Source of the DNA: Lysobacter prati
GTDB lineage: Bacteria; Pseudomonadota; Gammaproteobacteria; Xanthomonadales; Xanthomonadaceae
Assembly (NCBI RefSeq): GCF_009765215.1
Contig: NZ_VLNV01000001.1
Coordinates: 496,001-560,000, forward strand
Length of the DNA stretch: 64,000 bases
Reading direction: 5' to 3'
Made by a program: the position numbers and the translations under genes. Below the pieces are notes generated by a model. The model saw only the letters and a list, made by a program, of their open reading frames with translations. It searched no databases and was not told the origin of the DNA. Below, piece by piece: positions 8,760 to 17,124 of the stretch. Each line of letters begins with the position of its first letter. Positions within the stretch are counted from its first letter, which is position 1.

Positions 8760-8987
8760 ATGTCGGTCCACACAAGGCCACGGATGTACAAGGTGCTTTC
8801 CGTGGTTTTCCTGCTGTCGCTCGTCTCGAGCTTGTTCGTGGCCAACTTCGTTCCCTACCTTGTCGCTGAGCCGGGCAAGGGCGTCTACATGACGAAGTGG
8901 ATCTTCCTTGTTGCCTTGATGTTCGGAGCCATTGCCGTCGCGACCGTCCCGTTCGCTTGGCGATGGGCCTATCGCCGCCGTGAATGA
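8760..8987 (+). CDS. Small two-helix membrane protein
   Basis: 75 residues. AAGGAG lies 9 bases before the ATG. Two hydrophobic helices are visible (about residues 11-32, LSVVFLLSLVSSLFVANFV, and 46-68, IFLVALMFGAIAVATVPFA), with an Arg-rich C-terminal tail (WAYRRRE). No family recognised. The next gene starts within a few bases, so they are probably cotranscribed. Confidence 0.6.
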   Translation: MSVHTRPRMYKVLSVVFLLSLVSSLFVANFVPYLVAEPGKGVYMTKWIFLVALMFGAIAVATVPFAWRWAYRRRE

Positions 8988-8994
8988 CCGCTCC

Positions 8995-9327
8995 ATGAAG
9001 TCCATGGTGGCTGTGCTGATGGCCTGCTGTACTTCGGTCAGTGTCGCGCAGACCAGGCAACCTGAGCGTTGCTCGAAGGAATGGCGTGATGAGTTGATCG
9101 AAGATGCGGCGAAGGCCCAGGAAAGCGCCGCACGCCTTGAGGCTTTATTGGGATCATCCCGAAGCGAGGAAGACGAATTCCGGCTGACGGTGGCGAGAGC
9201 CGATTCTGCTGCCGCGACCGCTGACGCATTCGCAGGAGAGCGTGAGTGCCAGGAAGACGCAGCCGAGTCGGGCAGGGTGAAGGAGCCTCGCATCGAGGCC
9301 GTCCGGGTTGTTCCCGCCGGCCGCTAG
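8995..9327 (+). CDS. Small secreted protein, helical, unknown function
   Basis: 110 residues from the ATG at 8995; a GTG at 8980 in the same frame overlaps the upstream stop and is an alternative. A signal peptide (MVAVLMACCTSVSVAQ) is followed by a charged, probably helical region rich in Glu, Ala and Arg with two cysteines. It follows the membrane protein gene at 8760 almost without a gap. No homologue recognised. Confidence 0.5.
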   Translation: MKSMVAVLMACCTSVSVAQTRQPERCSKEWRDELIEDAAKAQESAARLEALLGSSRSEEDEFRLTVARADSAAATADAFAGERECQEDAAESGRVKEPRIEAVRVVPAGR

Positions 9328-9601
9328 TTCGCGTCTGGTGGTACTTTGCAAGCCAGCGCGCGTCTGCATGGCTTCCCGGACGGAACGGTTGTTTGCACAT
9401 CCGTCGCCAGCCCACAAGTCGCGGGCGCGCTGTCACGCTTCAGGGAATCGCCCAATGCCAGGAGGGGGCATGCGTCGACTAGCGAGGTGTGATGTCGTCG
9501 TGAGCCCATGCCAGGTTGCAACCGTTCGCTCGGGTGTGGCCTAAGACGTATGACCGGACCCTGGGGTGCGCCCCTTGGATAGCATTCCCTGCGGAGAACG
9601 T

Positions 9602-10129
9602 ATGCGGCTTGCCATAGCGTCGCTTCTGATTCTAGCCAGCTCGCCTGTTCTTGCCAGCCCATCCGAGGCTGCCCTGGAGATCGACAACTTCAAATCGGGA
9701 CTGGTTTGCTCCGACGCGAACCCGACACATGGTGCCGACGGTTGGGTCTGTCATCAGACCCAGGACATCCTCGTGACTGATCAAGGGCGCTGTGTTTACG
9801 ACGGAGTCGCAAGGCGGTGCACCTGGTTCGGCTTTGAGTTCGATTACACGGCCAGTGAGCGCGGGACGAAGTTGCAGTGCGTTGTCGAGACGTCCCAGCC
9901 GATGTCGCCGGGAAATCCCTCCAAGGTGCTCGCCAGGAATGTGACGACGCAATCCCATGAAATAGAGCTGGAAGGGACGAGCGGGAACTTCGCCAACCCG
10001 ATGTACTACGTCTTTGCGGTGAGGCCGCCCGCGACATCGAAGGTGGTGGAAACCTTCACCTGCAAGTCGGCCAACGTTGTCGTGTTCGAGGCCAGGTACA
10101 ACCTCCTGTTCCCTCAGGCGGTTAAGTGA
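9602..10129 (+). CDS. Secreted protein of unknown function
   Basis: 175 residues. The ATG at 9602 is preferred because a typical signal peptide follows (RLAIASLLILASSPVLASP) and GGAGAA lies just upstream. The mature region has six cysteines (VCSD, VCHQ, RCVY, RRCTW, LQCVV, FTCKS) and is beta-rich, which suggests a disulfide-bonded periplasmic or exported domain. The 270-base gap before it shows nothing convincing. No family recognised. Confidence 0.6.
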   Translation: MRLAIASLLILASSPVLASPSEAALEIDNFKSGLVCSDANPTHGADGWVCHQTQDILVTDQGRCVYDGVARRCTWFGFEFDYTASERGTKLQCVVETSQPMSPGNPSKVLARNVTTQSHEIELEGTSGNFANPMYYVFAVRPPATSKVVETFTCKSANVVVFEARYNLLFPQAVK

Positions 10130-10185
10130 GCGCGACCGGCGCGGCAACCCTGTCCGATGACGGCCGGCGCTGAAGTAACGGGCAC

Positions 10186-11091
10186 CTATGCCGCCTTCTT
10201 TCGCGCCAGCGCCCGCTCATCCACCACGGCCGTGAACAACGCGCCGACGAAGACGATCAACGAGGCGTAGTAGATCCACACCAGGGCCAGCAGCAGTGCG
10301 CCCATGGATCCGTAGGCAGAGCCGGGGTTGGCACGCTCCAGATACCAGCCGATGGCGTTGCGCCCCAGGACGAACAACACGGCCGTTGCAGCGCCACCGC
10401 CGAGGGCCCGCTTCCAGCCCACGCGACGGTCGGGCAGGTAGTGGTACATCAGCGCGAATGAAAGCGTGTAGATGATCCAGGTGGCGACGTTGAGCAGTGC
10501 CGGCAGTGCCCACTCGTAGCGCGAGAATGCCAGCTGCAGGGCGGTGCTGACGGTCATCGACACCAGCAGCAGGAAGCCCATGGCAAAGACCAGTCCCAAC
10601 GAGAAGACCCGCTTGCGCAACCAGGCGAGCATGCTCGACAGGCGCGTGGCATCGGTGCGGAAGATGCGGTTCAGGACGTCCTGCAGCTGCGCGAAAACGG
10701 CCGTGGCGCCGACGAGCAGCAGCGCTGCGCTCCACCAGCCGGCGATCGAGCCGGTGTCGGGCCGGGCCTCGGCATTGTCGATGATCGTCCGCGCGATCTG
10801 CGCGGCCTCGCGGCCGGCGAGAGTGCCGATCTGGTCGATCAGCGCTTCCTGTGCACCGGGGAGCAGGGCGCTCGTCAACCACACCAGGATCAGCAGCAGC
10901 GGCGCCAGCGACAGCACGGCATAGAGCGCGAGGGCGGCGGCCTGCGACATCAGGTCGGTATCGACAAAGCGCTGTGCCAGTGCGACGGGGAGGCTGCCGC
11001 GGGCGCGACGCACGAATGCCTCCACCGCCGGTCGGCGCAGCGACTGGCCTTGTTGCCCGGGCGGCGGTCGCGGTGAAGTGGGATCGGTCAT
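10186..11091 (-). CDS. YihY/BrkB-family inner membrane protein
   Basis: A 301-residue integral membrane protein with about six hydrophobic helices. Family features are the DLMSQAAALALYAVLSLAPL start of helix 1, the LQDVLNRIF segment, and the C-terminal GSAYGSMGALLLALVWIYY. Early studies called the family ribonuclease BN or a virulence factor; its transport role is not settled. It is a lone gene with no visible tie to the flagellar cluster. Confidence 0.9.
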   Translation of the reverse strand: MTDPTSPRPPPGQQGQSLRRPAVEAFVRRARGSLPVALAQRFVDTDLMSQAAALALYAVLSLAPLLLILVWLTSALLPGAQEALIDQIGTLAGREAAQIARTIIDNAEARPDTGSIAGWWSAALLLVGATAVFAQLQDVLNRIFRTDATRLSSMLAWLRKRVFSLGLVFAMGFLLLVSMTVSTALQLAFSRYEWALPALLNVATWIIYTLSFALMYHYLPDRRVGWKRALGGGAATAVLFVLGRNAIGWYLERANPGSAYGSMGALLLALVWIYYASLIVFVGALFTAVVDERALARKKAA

Positions 11092-11118
11092 GGCGTGGTC
11101 GGGGTGCGGTTTCCGGTC

Positions 11119-12009
11119 TCAGCAGGCATTGGGCTGGAGGCGGTTGTGCACCGCAGTGGCCGCGATGGCCGCGTGCCCCGTCGCGACGGAGATCTGGTTG
11201 AGGCCGCTGACGACATCGCCGATGGCATACAGTCCGTCGATCGAGGTCATCTGGTGCCGGTCCGTAATCAATGCTCCGTCCTCATCGCATTTCGCACCGG
11301 CGTCGGTGGCCAGGCTGGAGCGCGAGATCAATCCCATCGAGGGATAAACGACGTCGAAGCTGCGGGAATTGCCGTCCATGTCGAAGTGGCAGCGCTCGCC
11401 GTCGAAGCGCGGCACTCCGGCAGTTCGCGTCACTTCGATCCCGGCGCGCTGCAGCTCCTCGCGCGCACCATCGTCCTGCGGTTCACGCGAAGGGATCATG
11501 ACCAGCCTGCGGGAATAGGTGCGCAGGAAGATGGCATGCGATGCGGCGTGCTTCAGTGGCCCGTACACCGCGATTTCCTGGTCGATCGCTTCAAAGGCAT
11601 CGCAGATCGCACACAGGCGCACGGCCCCGCAGGCAATCGCGGCCTCCAGGCCCTCCATCGCGGGCATGATGTCCTCGCAGCCCGAGGCCAGGATCACGTT
11701 GCGCGCCCGCGTGGAGCTGTGGCCGTGGCTGAGCACGAAATGATCCGGCTCGCGCCGCAGTTCGCTGACCTCTTCGTCTACCGTCTGGACGCCGAACGAC
11801 GTCGCCTGCCGTCGCATCCGCGCGAGGAGTTCGCGCCCGCCCACGCCATCCGGGAAGCCCGGGCAGTTGTGGCTGGTGGGAATCCAGACCGCCCGAGACA
11901 GGCCATGGTCGAAAACGACGATGGACCGGCGGTAACGCGCCAGGTATGTGGCCGCAGTCAATCCGGCTGGGCCGCCACCGACGACGATGCAATCGAACAG
12001 TTCGCTCAC
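11119..12009 (-). CDS. Thioredoxin-reductase-like FAD/NAD(P)H oxidoreductase
   Basis: A flavoprotein of about 296 residues. FAD is bound through [20 protein letters not shown] at the N-terminus, and a second FAD motif near the C-terminus reads [17 protein letters not shown]. The redox pair CAIC is at about residue 136 (LCAICDAFE), matching the thioredoxin reductase family. The NAD(P)H fold is less canonical ([12 protein letters not shown]) than in TrxB, so this is probably a paralogue and not the housekeeping enzyme. A GTG at 12009 gives the family-like N-terminus; an ATG at 12048 would add 13 residues. Confidence 0.82.
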   Translation of the reverse strand: MSELFDCIVVGGGPAGLTAATYLARYRRSIVVFDHGLSRAVWIPTSHNCPGFPDGVGGRELLARMRRQATSFGVQTVDEEVSELRREPDHFVLSHGHSSTRARNVILASGCEDIMPAMEGLEAAIACGAVRLCAICDAFEAIDQEIAVYGPLKHAASHAIFLRTYSRRLVMIPSREPQDDGAREELQRAGIEVTRTAGVPRFDGERCHFDMDGNSRSFDVVYPSMGLISRSSLATDAGAKCDEDGALITDRHQMTSIDGLYAIGDVVSGLNQISVATGHAAIAATAVHNRLQPNAC

Positions 12010-12189
12010 GGCCGCGCGTTCACTCCATTGGCGTCCCGTCGGCACCATGAGGGGATGGTGGCGTCGAAGGAGTGAATGAGGTGTCGAGCAATGCGCCAGG
12101 CGCTGCGTGCGCCTGCTGACGTTAAGGAACTCACCTGCCCACGACGCTGCGCAAGCTAGGTTCGCAGCTGATCCCAAACGGAGCGCAAG

Positions 12190-12363
12190 ATGATCAAGTG
12201 GGCCATCATATTCGCCGTCATTGCCCTCATTGCCGGCGCACTGGGCTTCACCGGCGCCGCGGGCGCGGCCATGGGCATCGCCAAGCTGCTGTTCTGGGTC
12301 GGCATCGCCATCGCGGTCGTGCTGCTGATCATCGGCATGACGGTGGCAAAGAAGATCAGCTAG
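12190..12363 (+). CDS. DUF1328 (YtjA-type) small membrane protein
   Basis: A 57-residue peptide of two hydrophobic helices: [19 protein letters not shown] and [19 protein letters not shown]. The sequence and the linker [11 protein letters not shown] are characteristic of the DUF1328 family, which is common in stress-related contexts. Function unknown. It stands alone between the flavoprotein gene and the chemotaxis operon. Confidence 0.88.
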   Translation: MIKWAIIFAVIALIAGALGFTGAAGAAMGIAKLLFWVGIAIAVVLLIIGMTVAKKIS

Positions 12364-12395
12364 CTCGCGGCAAGCCAACGCGGCTCAAGACGCCC

Positions 12396-12914
12396 TCAGG
12401 CCGCCGCAGCCTCGGCCACCAGGCCCATTTCGGCGCTGGTCATCAGTCGCTCGATCTCGAGCAGGATCAGCATGCGCTCGCCCTGGGTGCCGATGCCGGT
12501 GATGAATTGGCGGTCGATCGCCGAGCCGATGTCCGGCACCGGGCGGATCTGTTCTGCCTCGAGCTGGATCACGTCGGAGACGCTGTCGACCACCATGCCG
12601 ACGACGCGGTCGGCGACATTGAGCACGATCATTACCGTCAGGGCGTTGTACTCGACCCGTGCCAGGCGGAACTTCAGGCGCATGTCGATGACCGGGACAA
12701 TGGTGCCGCGCAGGTTGATCACGCCCTTGATGTAGTCCGGGGCGTCCGGCAGGCGGGTCACCGTGTCGTAGCCGCGGATCTCCTGCACCTTGAGGATCTC
12801 GACGCCGTATTCCTCTTCGCCGAGGGCGAAGGTCAGGTATTCGTCGGCCGGTTCTGCCGAGTGCGCCCGGGCACCGTGGTCGTTGCGCTTGGAAGTTGCG
12901 GTCATGTTGCTCAT
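12396..12914 (-). CDS. cheW: CheW coupling protein
   Basis: 172 residues: a disordered 24-residue N-terminus, then one CheW domain (YLTFALGEEEYGVEILKVQE, GVINLRGTIVPVIDMR, VVDSVSDVIQL). It links chemoreceptors to CheA. It lies just after the larger CheA gene and before the chemoreceptor-cheR-cheD genes, across the accessory block, so it is probably the last gene of the chemotaxis operon. Confidence 0.96.
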   Translation of the reverse strand: MSNMTATSKRNDHGARAHSAEPADEYLTFALGEEEYGVEILKVQEIRGYDTVTRLPDAPDYIKGVINLRGTIVPVIDMRLKFRLARVEYNALTVMIVLNVADRVVGMVVDSVSDVIQLEAEQIRPVPDIGSAIDRQFITGIGTQGERMLILLEIERLMTSAEMGLVAEAAAA

Positions 12915-12958
12915 GGAGCTGCCTCGGTGGGAATGTCGGCGCGTGAAGTTGGGTCGGC

Positions 12959-14929
12959 TCAGGCGGCCAGGGGCGGACGCACGGCCTGGACGAGGCCGTC
13001 GGTGTCGACGATCAGCGCCACGCGGCCGTCGCCGAGGATGGTCGCCCCCGATACGCCGGGCACGCGGCGGTAATTGCTTTCCAGGTTCTTGACCACGACC
13101 TGCTGCTGGCCGAGCAGTTCGTCGACCTCCAGGGCCAGGCGGCGGCCGTCGCTTTCCACCACCACCGCGATCGGTGTTGACGGCTCGGCGTCGGCCGCGC
13201 GTGTGGCCGCGGGCAGGCCGTACTGACGGGCGAGGTTGACCAGCGGCAGGTAGTCCTCACGCACGCGCAGCACGCGGGTGTCGCCACCGATCGTGCGCAC
13301 GTCGGCGGGTGCCGGCTGCAGCGACTCGACCACCATGTTGAGCGGGACGATGAACACTTCATCGCCGACCGCGACCGACATGCCGTCGACGATAGCCAGC
13401 GTCAGCGGCAGGCGGATCGAGACCGTGGTGCCGTGGCCGTATTCGCTGCGGATCTCGACCTGGCCGCCCAGGGCGTTGATGTTCTTCTTGACCACGTCCA
13501 TGCCGACGCCGCGACCGGACAGGTCCGTGAGCGCTTCGGCGGTGGAGAAGCCCGGTGCGAACACCAGGTCCCAGACCTGGGCGTCCGTGGGGTTTTCCGG
13601 CACGGCGAGGTTGCGTTCGGCCGCCTTGCGCAGGATCCGTTCGCGATTGAGGCCGCGGCCGTCGTCGCCGACTTCAATCACGATGTAGCCGCCCTGGTGC
13701 GCGGCCGAGAGCGTCAGCGTGCCGGCCTCGTCCTTGCCGGCGGCGCGGCGGTCGGCGGGCATTTCCAGGCCGTGGTCGATGGCGTTGCGCACCAGGTGCA
13801 CGAGCGGATCGACGATCTTCTCGATCACGCCCTTGTCCAGTTCGGTGGCCTCGCCGAACGTGCGCAGCTGCACCTTCTTGTCCAGGCGCGTGGCGAGGTC
13901 GCGGACCATGCGCGGGAAGCGGCTGAAGGCGAACTCCACCGGCAGCATGCGCACGCCCATGACCGATTCCTGCAGGTCGCGGGTGTTGCGCTCCAGTTGC
14001 ACCAGGCCCGACAGCAGCAGTTCGTTGGCGACCGGGTCGAGTGTCTCGGAGCGCTGGCGCAGCATGGCCTGGGTGATCACCAGTTCGCCGACCAGGTTGA
14101 TCAAGGCATCGACCTTGGCCACCGCGACGCGGATCGAACTGTCCGCGCTGTCGCTGCGCGCGGCGATGGGGTCGGCAGCAAGCGAAGTCGGGGCTTCAAC
14201 GACCGGAGCGACGGGTGCGAGTGCGGTGGAGCTGATATTGAGCTCGCATTCGCCTTCGACCCAGGCGAAGGCTTCGTCGATGGCCGCACGCGAGACATGG
14301 CCGGGCAGGGTGAGGTCCCAGGCCAAGTAGGCCTCGAACGGATCCATCTGCTCGAACGACGGCAGCGCCGAATCCAGGCAGGTGACGCCGAGTTCGCCGT
14401 GGCTGGCCAGCTCGCGCAGGATGCGCAGCGGATCGTTGCCGCCCATGAACATGGACGGGGCAGGCTTGAAGGCGATCTGCCAGTCGCCGCCCTGCGCCGG
14501 AGCGGCGGCATTGGCGGTCGAGCTTGCGGCGCCAATCGTCGCTGCGTCGCCGGCCAGCAGGCGGTCGAGTCCGGCGCGTGCCCGCGTCAGCGCGGCCTGG
14601 TCGACCGGGGTGGCGTGCTCGCATGCCGACAGCAGCGAGCGCAGTACGTCGACGGCCACCAGCAATGCACCGATCGCGGCCGAGTCGAGTGCGCGACGCC
14701 CGCCGCGCGCTTCGTCGAGCAGCGTCTCCAGCAGGTGGGTGAGGTCGGTGACGGCGGTGAAGCCGAACGTCGCGGCACCGCCCTTGATCGAATGCGCGGC
14801 GCGGAAGATGACGTTGATCGTTTCCGCATTGCCGCTGCCGCCTTCCAGCGCGAGCAGTCCGCTCTCCATCGCGTCCAGCCCTTCACGGCTTTCCTCGAAG
14901 AACGCAGCGTGGAAGCGGGTGATGTCCAT
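12959..14929 (-). CDS. cheA: CheA histidine kinase, second copy (larger)
   Basis: 656 residues. The HPt domain has the phospho-histidine at residue 46 (AAHSIKGGAATFG). A P2-like region follows (about 150-250). The dimerisation domain, the ATPase (LVRNAIDHGLEMP, VGDDGRGLN, DLSGRGVGMDVV) and the CheW-like domain follow in normal order. All kinase motifs look intact. It is paired with its own CheY-like receiver and STAS protein and differs in length and linker from the CheA next to cheZ, so the two kinases probably serve different arrays or outputs. Confidence 0.95.
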   Translation of the reverse strand: MDITRFHAAFFEESREGLDAMESGLLALEGGSGNAETINVIFRAAHSIKGGAATFGFTAVTDLTHLLETLLDEARGGRRALDSAAIGALLVAVDVLRSLLSACEHATPVDQAALTRARAGLDRLLAGDAATIGAASSTANAAAPAQGGDWQIAFKPAPSMFMGGNDPLRILRELASHGELGVTCLDSALPSFEQMDPFEAYLAWDLTLPGHVSRAAIDEAFAWVEGECELNISSTALAPVAPVVEAPTSLAADPIAARSDSADSSIRVAVAKVDALINLVGELVITQAMLRQRSETLDPVANELLLSGLVQLERNTRDLQESVMGVRMLPVEFAFSRFPRMVRDLATRLDKKVQLRTFGEATELDKGVIEKIVDPLVHLVRNAIDHGLEMPADRRAAGKDEAGTLTLSAAHQGGYIVIEVGDDGRGLNRERILRKAAERNLAVPENPTDAQVWDLVFAPGFSTAEALTDLSGRGVGMDVVKKNINALGGQVEIRSEYGHGTTVSIRLPLTLAIVDGMSVAVGDEVFIVPLNMVVESLQPAPADVRTIGGDTRVLRVREDYLPLVNLARQYGLPAATRAADAEPSTPIAVVVESDGRRLALEVDELLGQQQVVVKNLESNYRRVPGVSGATILGDGRVALIVDTDGLVQAVRPPLAA

Positions 14930-14932
14930 GGC

Positions 14933-15298
14933 TCAGCCAAGTACCTTGCGGATGGTGGCGACGAGCTGTTCGGGATCGAACGGCTTGACCAGCCAGCCGG
15001 TGGCGCCGGCGGCCTTGCCTTCCATCTTCTTGTCGCCACCGGACTCGGTGGTGAGCATCAGCAGCGGGGTGAACTTGTAGGCCGGCAGCTGGCGCAGTTC
15101 GCGGATCAGCGTGATGCCGTCCATGACCGGCATGTTGACGTCGGTCACCACCGCATCGAAGCGCTGGGTGCGGGCGATATCGAGCGCGGCCTTGCCGTCT
15201 TCGGCCTCGCGAACGATGTAGCCGCCGGAGGTCAATGCGAAAGCGACCATCTGGCGCATGGAAGTGGAATCGTCGACGATCAGCAGTTGCGCGCTCAA
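14933..15298 (-). CDS. CheY-like single-domain response regulator paired with STAS protein
   Basis: 121 residues, a lone receiver. Acid pocket DD at residues 9-10, phospho-aspartate D53 (VVTDVNMPVMDG), conserved Thr (LMLTTES) and Lys (WLVKPF). Three bases separate it from cheA, and it overlaps the STAS gene by four bases. As a member of the second CheA cassette it is probably phosphorylated by that CheA. It may act as phosphate sink or carry a separate output; it need not bind the flagellar switch. Confidence 0.93.
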   Translation of the reverse strand: MSAQLLIVDDSTSMRQMVAFALTSGGYIVREAEDGKAALDIARTQRFDAVVTDVNMPVMDGITLIRELRQLPAYKFTPLLMLTTESGGDKKMEGKAAGATGWLVKPFDPEQLVATIRKVLG

Positions 15299-15585
15299 GG
15301 GGTCTCTCCGGTTTCTGTGTCGACCCCGAGGCTCACGGCCAGGGCAAGCTGGCGCGCGGCCGCGGCCAGGGTCGGCGAGGCAAGGGTGACGGTGGTCTGG
15401 TGGCCGCGCGCGGCGCGGTCGCGGACGAAGGCGTGTAGCAACTGCAGGCCCGCAGCATGCACGCGCTCGACGCGATCGCCGGCCAGTGCCAAGGGCATTT
15501 GGTCATCCAGGTGCGGTTGCAGCGCCGCTTGCAGCTCGGCGACGCATTCGATGCCCAGGTCGGTTTGCAGGGAGAGCTGGTTCAT
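15295..15585 (-). CDS. STAS-domain protein of the chemotaxis operon
   Basis: A 96-residue stand-alone STAS domain related to anti-sigma factor antagonists. At the site where SpoIIAA-like proteins carry the phosphorylated serine (DSxGL), this protein has VHAAGLQLL, with alanine at the serine position. It probably acts as a non-switchable binding protein. STAS genes beside cheY and cheA occur in several gammaproteobacteria, with unclear roles. Its ATG overlaps nothing upstream; its stop overlaps the receiver gene start. Confidence 0.8.
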   Translation of the reverse strand: MNQLSLQTDLGIECVAELQAALQPHLDDQMPLALAGDRVERVHAAGLQLLHAFVRDRAARGHQTTVTLASPTLAAAARQLALAVSLGVDTETGETP

Positions 15586-15672
15586 GGGTCAGCTGCTGGC
15601 GTGTGCTCGAATGGATTTAACGGCCGGCGGTTGTGTGACTTGAGCCCCGGTTTTGCGACGGCATCGGGGCGC

Positions 15673-16353
15673 TCAGCCGAACAGGGCGTTCGCGTCCAGC
15701 AGCACCGTCGGCACATTGCCGACGCGGGCGATGCCGACGATGGCGCCCGGATCGCTGCCCGACAGCGGCGGCTCGACCCGGTCGCGGCCCAGCGTGACCA
15801 CGTCCTCGACCGCGCTGACCAGGGCGCCGATCAGCTCGTCGTTGCGCTCGACCACGACAATCCGGCTGCGCTCGTCGGGCTGCACTCGTCCGGTGCCGAG
15901 CCAGACGCCCAGGTCGAAGACCGGAACGACCCGGCCGCGCAGGTTCATAACTCCCAGCACCGACGGCGCTGCGCCGCGCATCGCCACGATCGGCGACGGG
16001 CGCAGCACTTCCTGCACGCGAAGCAGTTCCAGCGCGTAGCTGTCGCGGCCGATGTTGGCGCGCAGCCAGCGTTCAGAGGTGGGCGCTGCCTGCGTTGGTA
16101 GCGGCACGGCAGCAACGGCCGTGGCCGGCGCCTGTACCGGAGCAGGTGCGCGCTGCACCGGTGGCGGGACTGCTGCCGGTGCTGGTGGAAGTTGCGGAGC
16201 CGGCGACAGTGCCACGTCGTCGAAGCGGGCGAGGGCGGGCTCGGATGGCGCTGCCTCGATCACCGGAATGCCGACCGCTTCCGCGGCGACCGGTGTGCCG
16301 TCGAGCAAGGCATCGAGGTAGTCGTCGATCGTCATGGCGCCACCGTTGCTCAT
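15673..16353 (-). CDS. CheW-domain protein with Pro/Ala-rich N-terminus (ParP-like)
   Basis: 226 residues: a short N-terminal helix (IDDYLDALLDG), a Pro/Ala-rich linker (about 40-105), then a CheW domain (LRANIGRDSYALELLRVQEV, GVMNLRGRVVPVFDLGVW). In Vibrio and Pseudomonas the gene after a ParA-like ATPase encodes ParP-type proteins that dock chemosensory arrays at the pole through such a CheW-like domain. The start at 16353 overlaps the parA stop (ATGA). The ParP role is inferred from order and architecture. Confidence 0.8.
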   Translation of the reverse strand: MSNGGAMTIDDYLDALLDGTPVAAEAVGIPVIEAAPSEPALARFDDVALSPAPQLPPAPAAVPPPVQRAPAPVQAPATAVAAVPLPTQAAPTSERWLRANIGRDSYALELLRVQEVLRPSPIVAMRGAAPSVLGVMNLRGRVVPVFDLGVWLGTGRVQPDERSRIVVVERNDELIGALVSAVEDVVTLGRDRVEPPLSGSDPGAIVGIARVGNVPTVLLDANALFG

Positions 16354-17123
16354 GCAGCCTGCTGCTGGGCGCTGCCGTCCTGTGCCAGCAACCACTTCAG
16401 GGCGCGGCGGTAGGCATCGGCGCCGCGCCCGGTGGGCATCTCCGCGCTGGTCAGTCCGTGGGCGTCACGCAGGCGCGTGTCCATCGGCACGGCACCTGGC
16501 CAGACGCGGTCTTCGTAGCGGTCGTGGAGCAGGTCCAGGCTCTGCACGCCAGTGCGCGTGCGCCGGTCGAACAGCGTCGGCAGCACGTAGCGCGGCATCG
16601 GCCGGCGCCGCGAGCGCTCGACCATCTCGGCCGTGCGCAGCATGTCGGCCAGGCCGTGCAGGGCGAGCGGATCGGTCTGCGTCGGCACTACCAGGCGATC
16701 GGCCGCGGCGAGCGCGTTGACCATCAGCAGGCCCAGGGTGGGCGGGCAGTCGAGCAGGGCGTAGTCGTAAGTCGACTGCACGAAGTGCAACGCGCGTCCG
16801 AGGGCGAGGCCGAGCCCGGGTTGTGTCGCGCCGCGACGTTCGAGCGTGGCCAATGCCGGCTGAGCGGCGACCAGCTTGAGGCCGTCGACGTCGGTGCTGC
16901 GCGCCAGTGTCGAAAGCGAAGGACCGTCGCTGCCGAACAGGTCGTGGGTGCCGGCCGGAGGCGGCATCGCCGGCACGCCGAAGGCGCGGGTCAGCGAGGC
17001 ATGCGGATCGAGATCGATCAGCAGCACACGGTGGCCGGCAGATGCGAGGCCGCGGGCGAGGCACAAGGTGGTCGTGGTCTTGCCGACGCCGCCTTTCTGG
17101 TTTGCGATGGCCCAGGCTTGCAT
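16350..17123 (-). CDS. ParA/ParC-like ATPase of the chemotaxis operon
   Basis: 257 residues. A deviant Walker A (QKGGVGKTTTTLCLARGLAS) near residue 10 and LLIDLDPHASLTRAF identify the ParA/MinD family. It is not next to a ParB gene or an origin but between motD and a CheW-domain gene, which is the place of ParC in Vibrio chemotaxis operons. ParC positions polar arrays there. Start ATG one base from the motD stop. Confidence 0.88.
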   Translation of the reverse strand: MQAWAIANQKGGVGKTTTTLCLARGLASAGHRVLLIDLDPHASLTRAFGVPAMPPPAGTHDLFGSDGPSLSTLARSTDVDGLKLVAAQPALATLERRGATQPGLGLALGRALHFVQSTYDYALLDCPPTLGLLMVNALAAADRLVVPTQTDPLALHGLADMLRTAEMVERSRRRPMPRYVLPTLFDRRTRTGVQSLDLLHDRYEDRVWPGAVPMDTRLRDAHGLTSAEMPTGRGADAYRRALKWLLAQDGSAQQQAA

Positions 17124-17124
17124 G

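Noticed and set aside
9328-9601. Short open frames in the gap before the 9602 gene
   Set aside because: No ribosome site, no signal peptide and overlapping frames on both strands of equal quality.
13433-15643. Plus-strand open frame of 736 codons over cheA and the receiver gene
   Set aside because: Antisense shadow of cheA; no domain or ribosome site.
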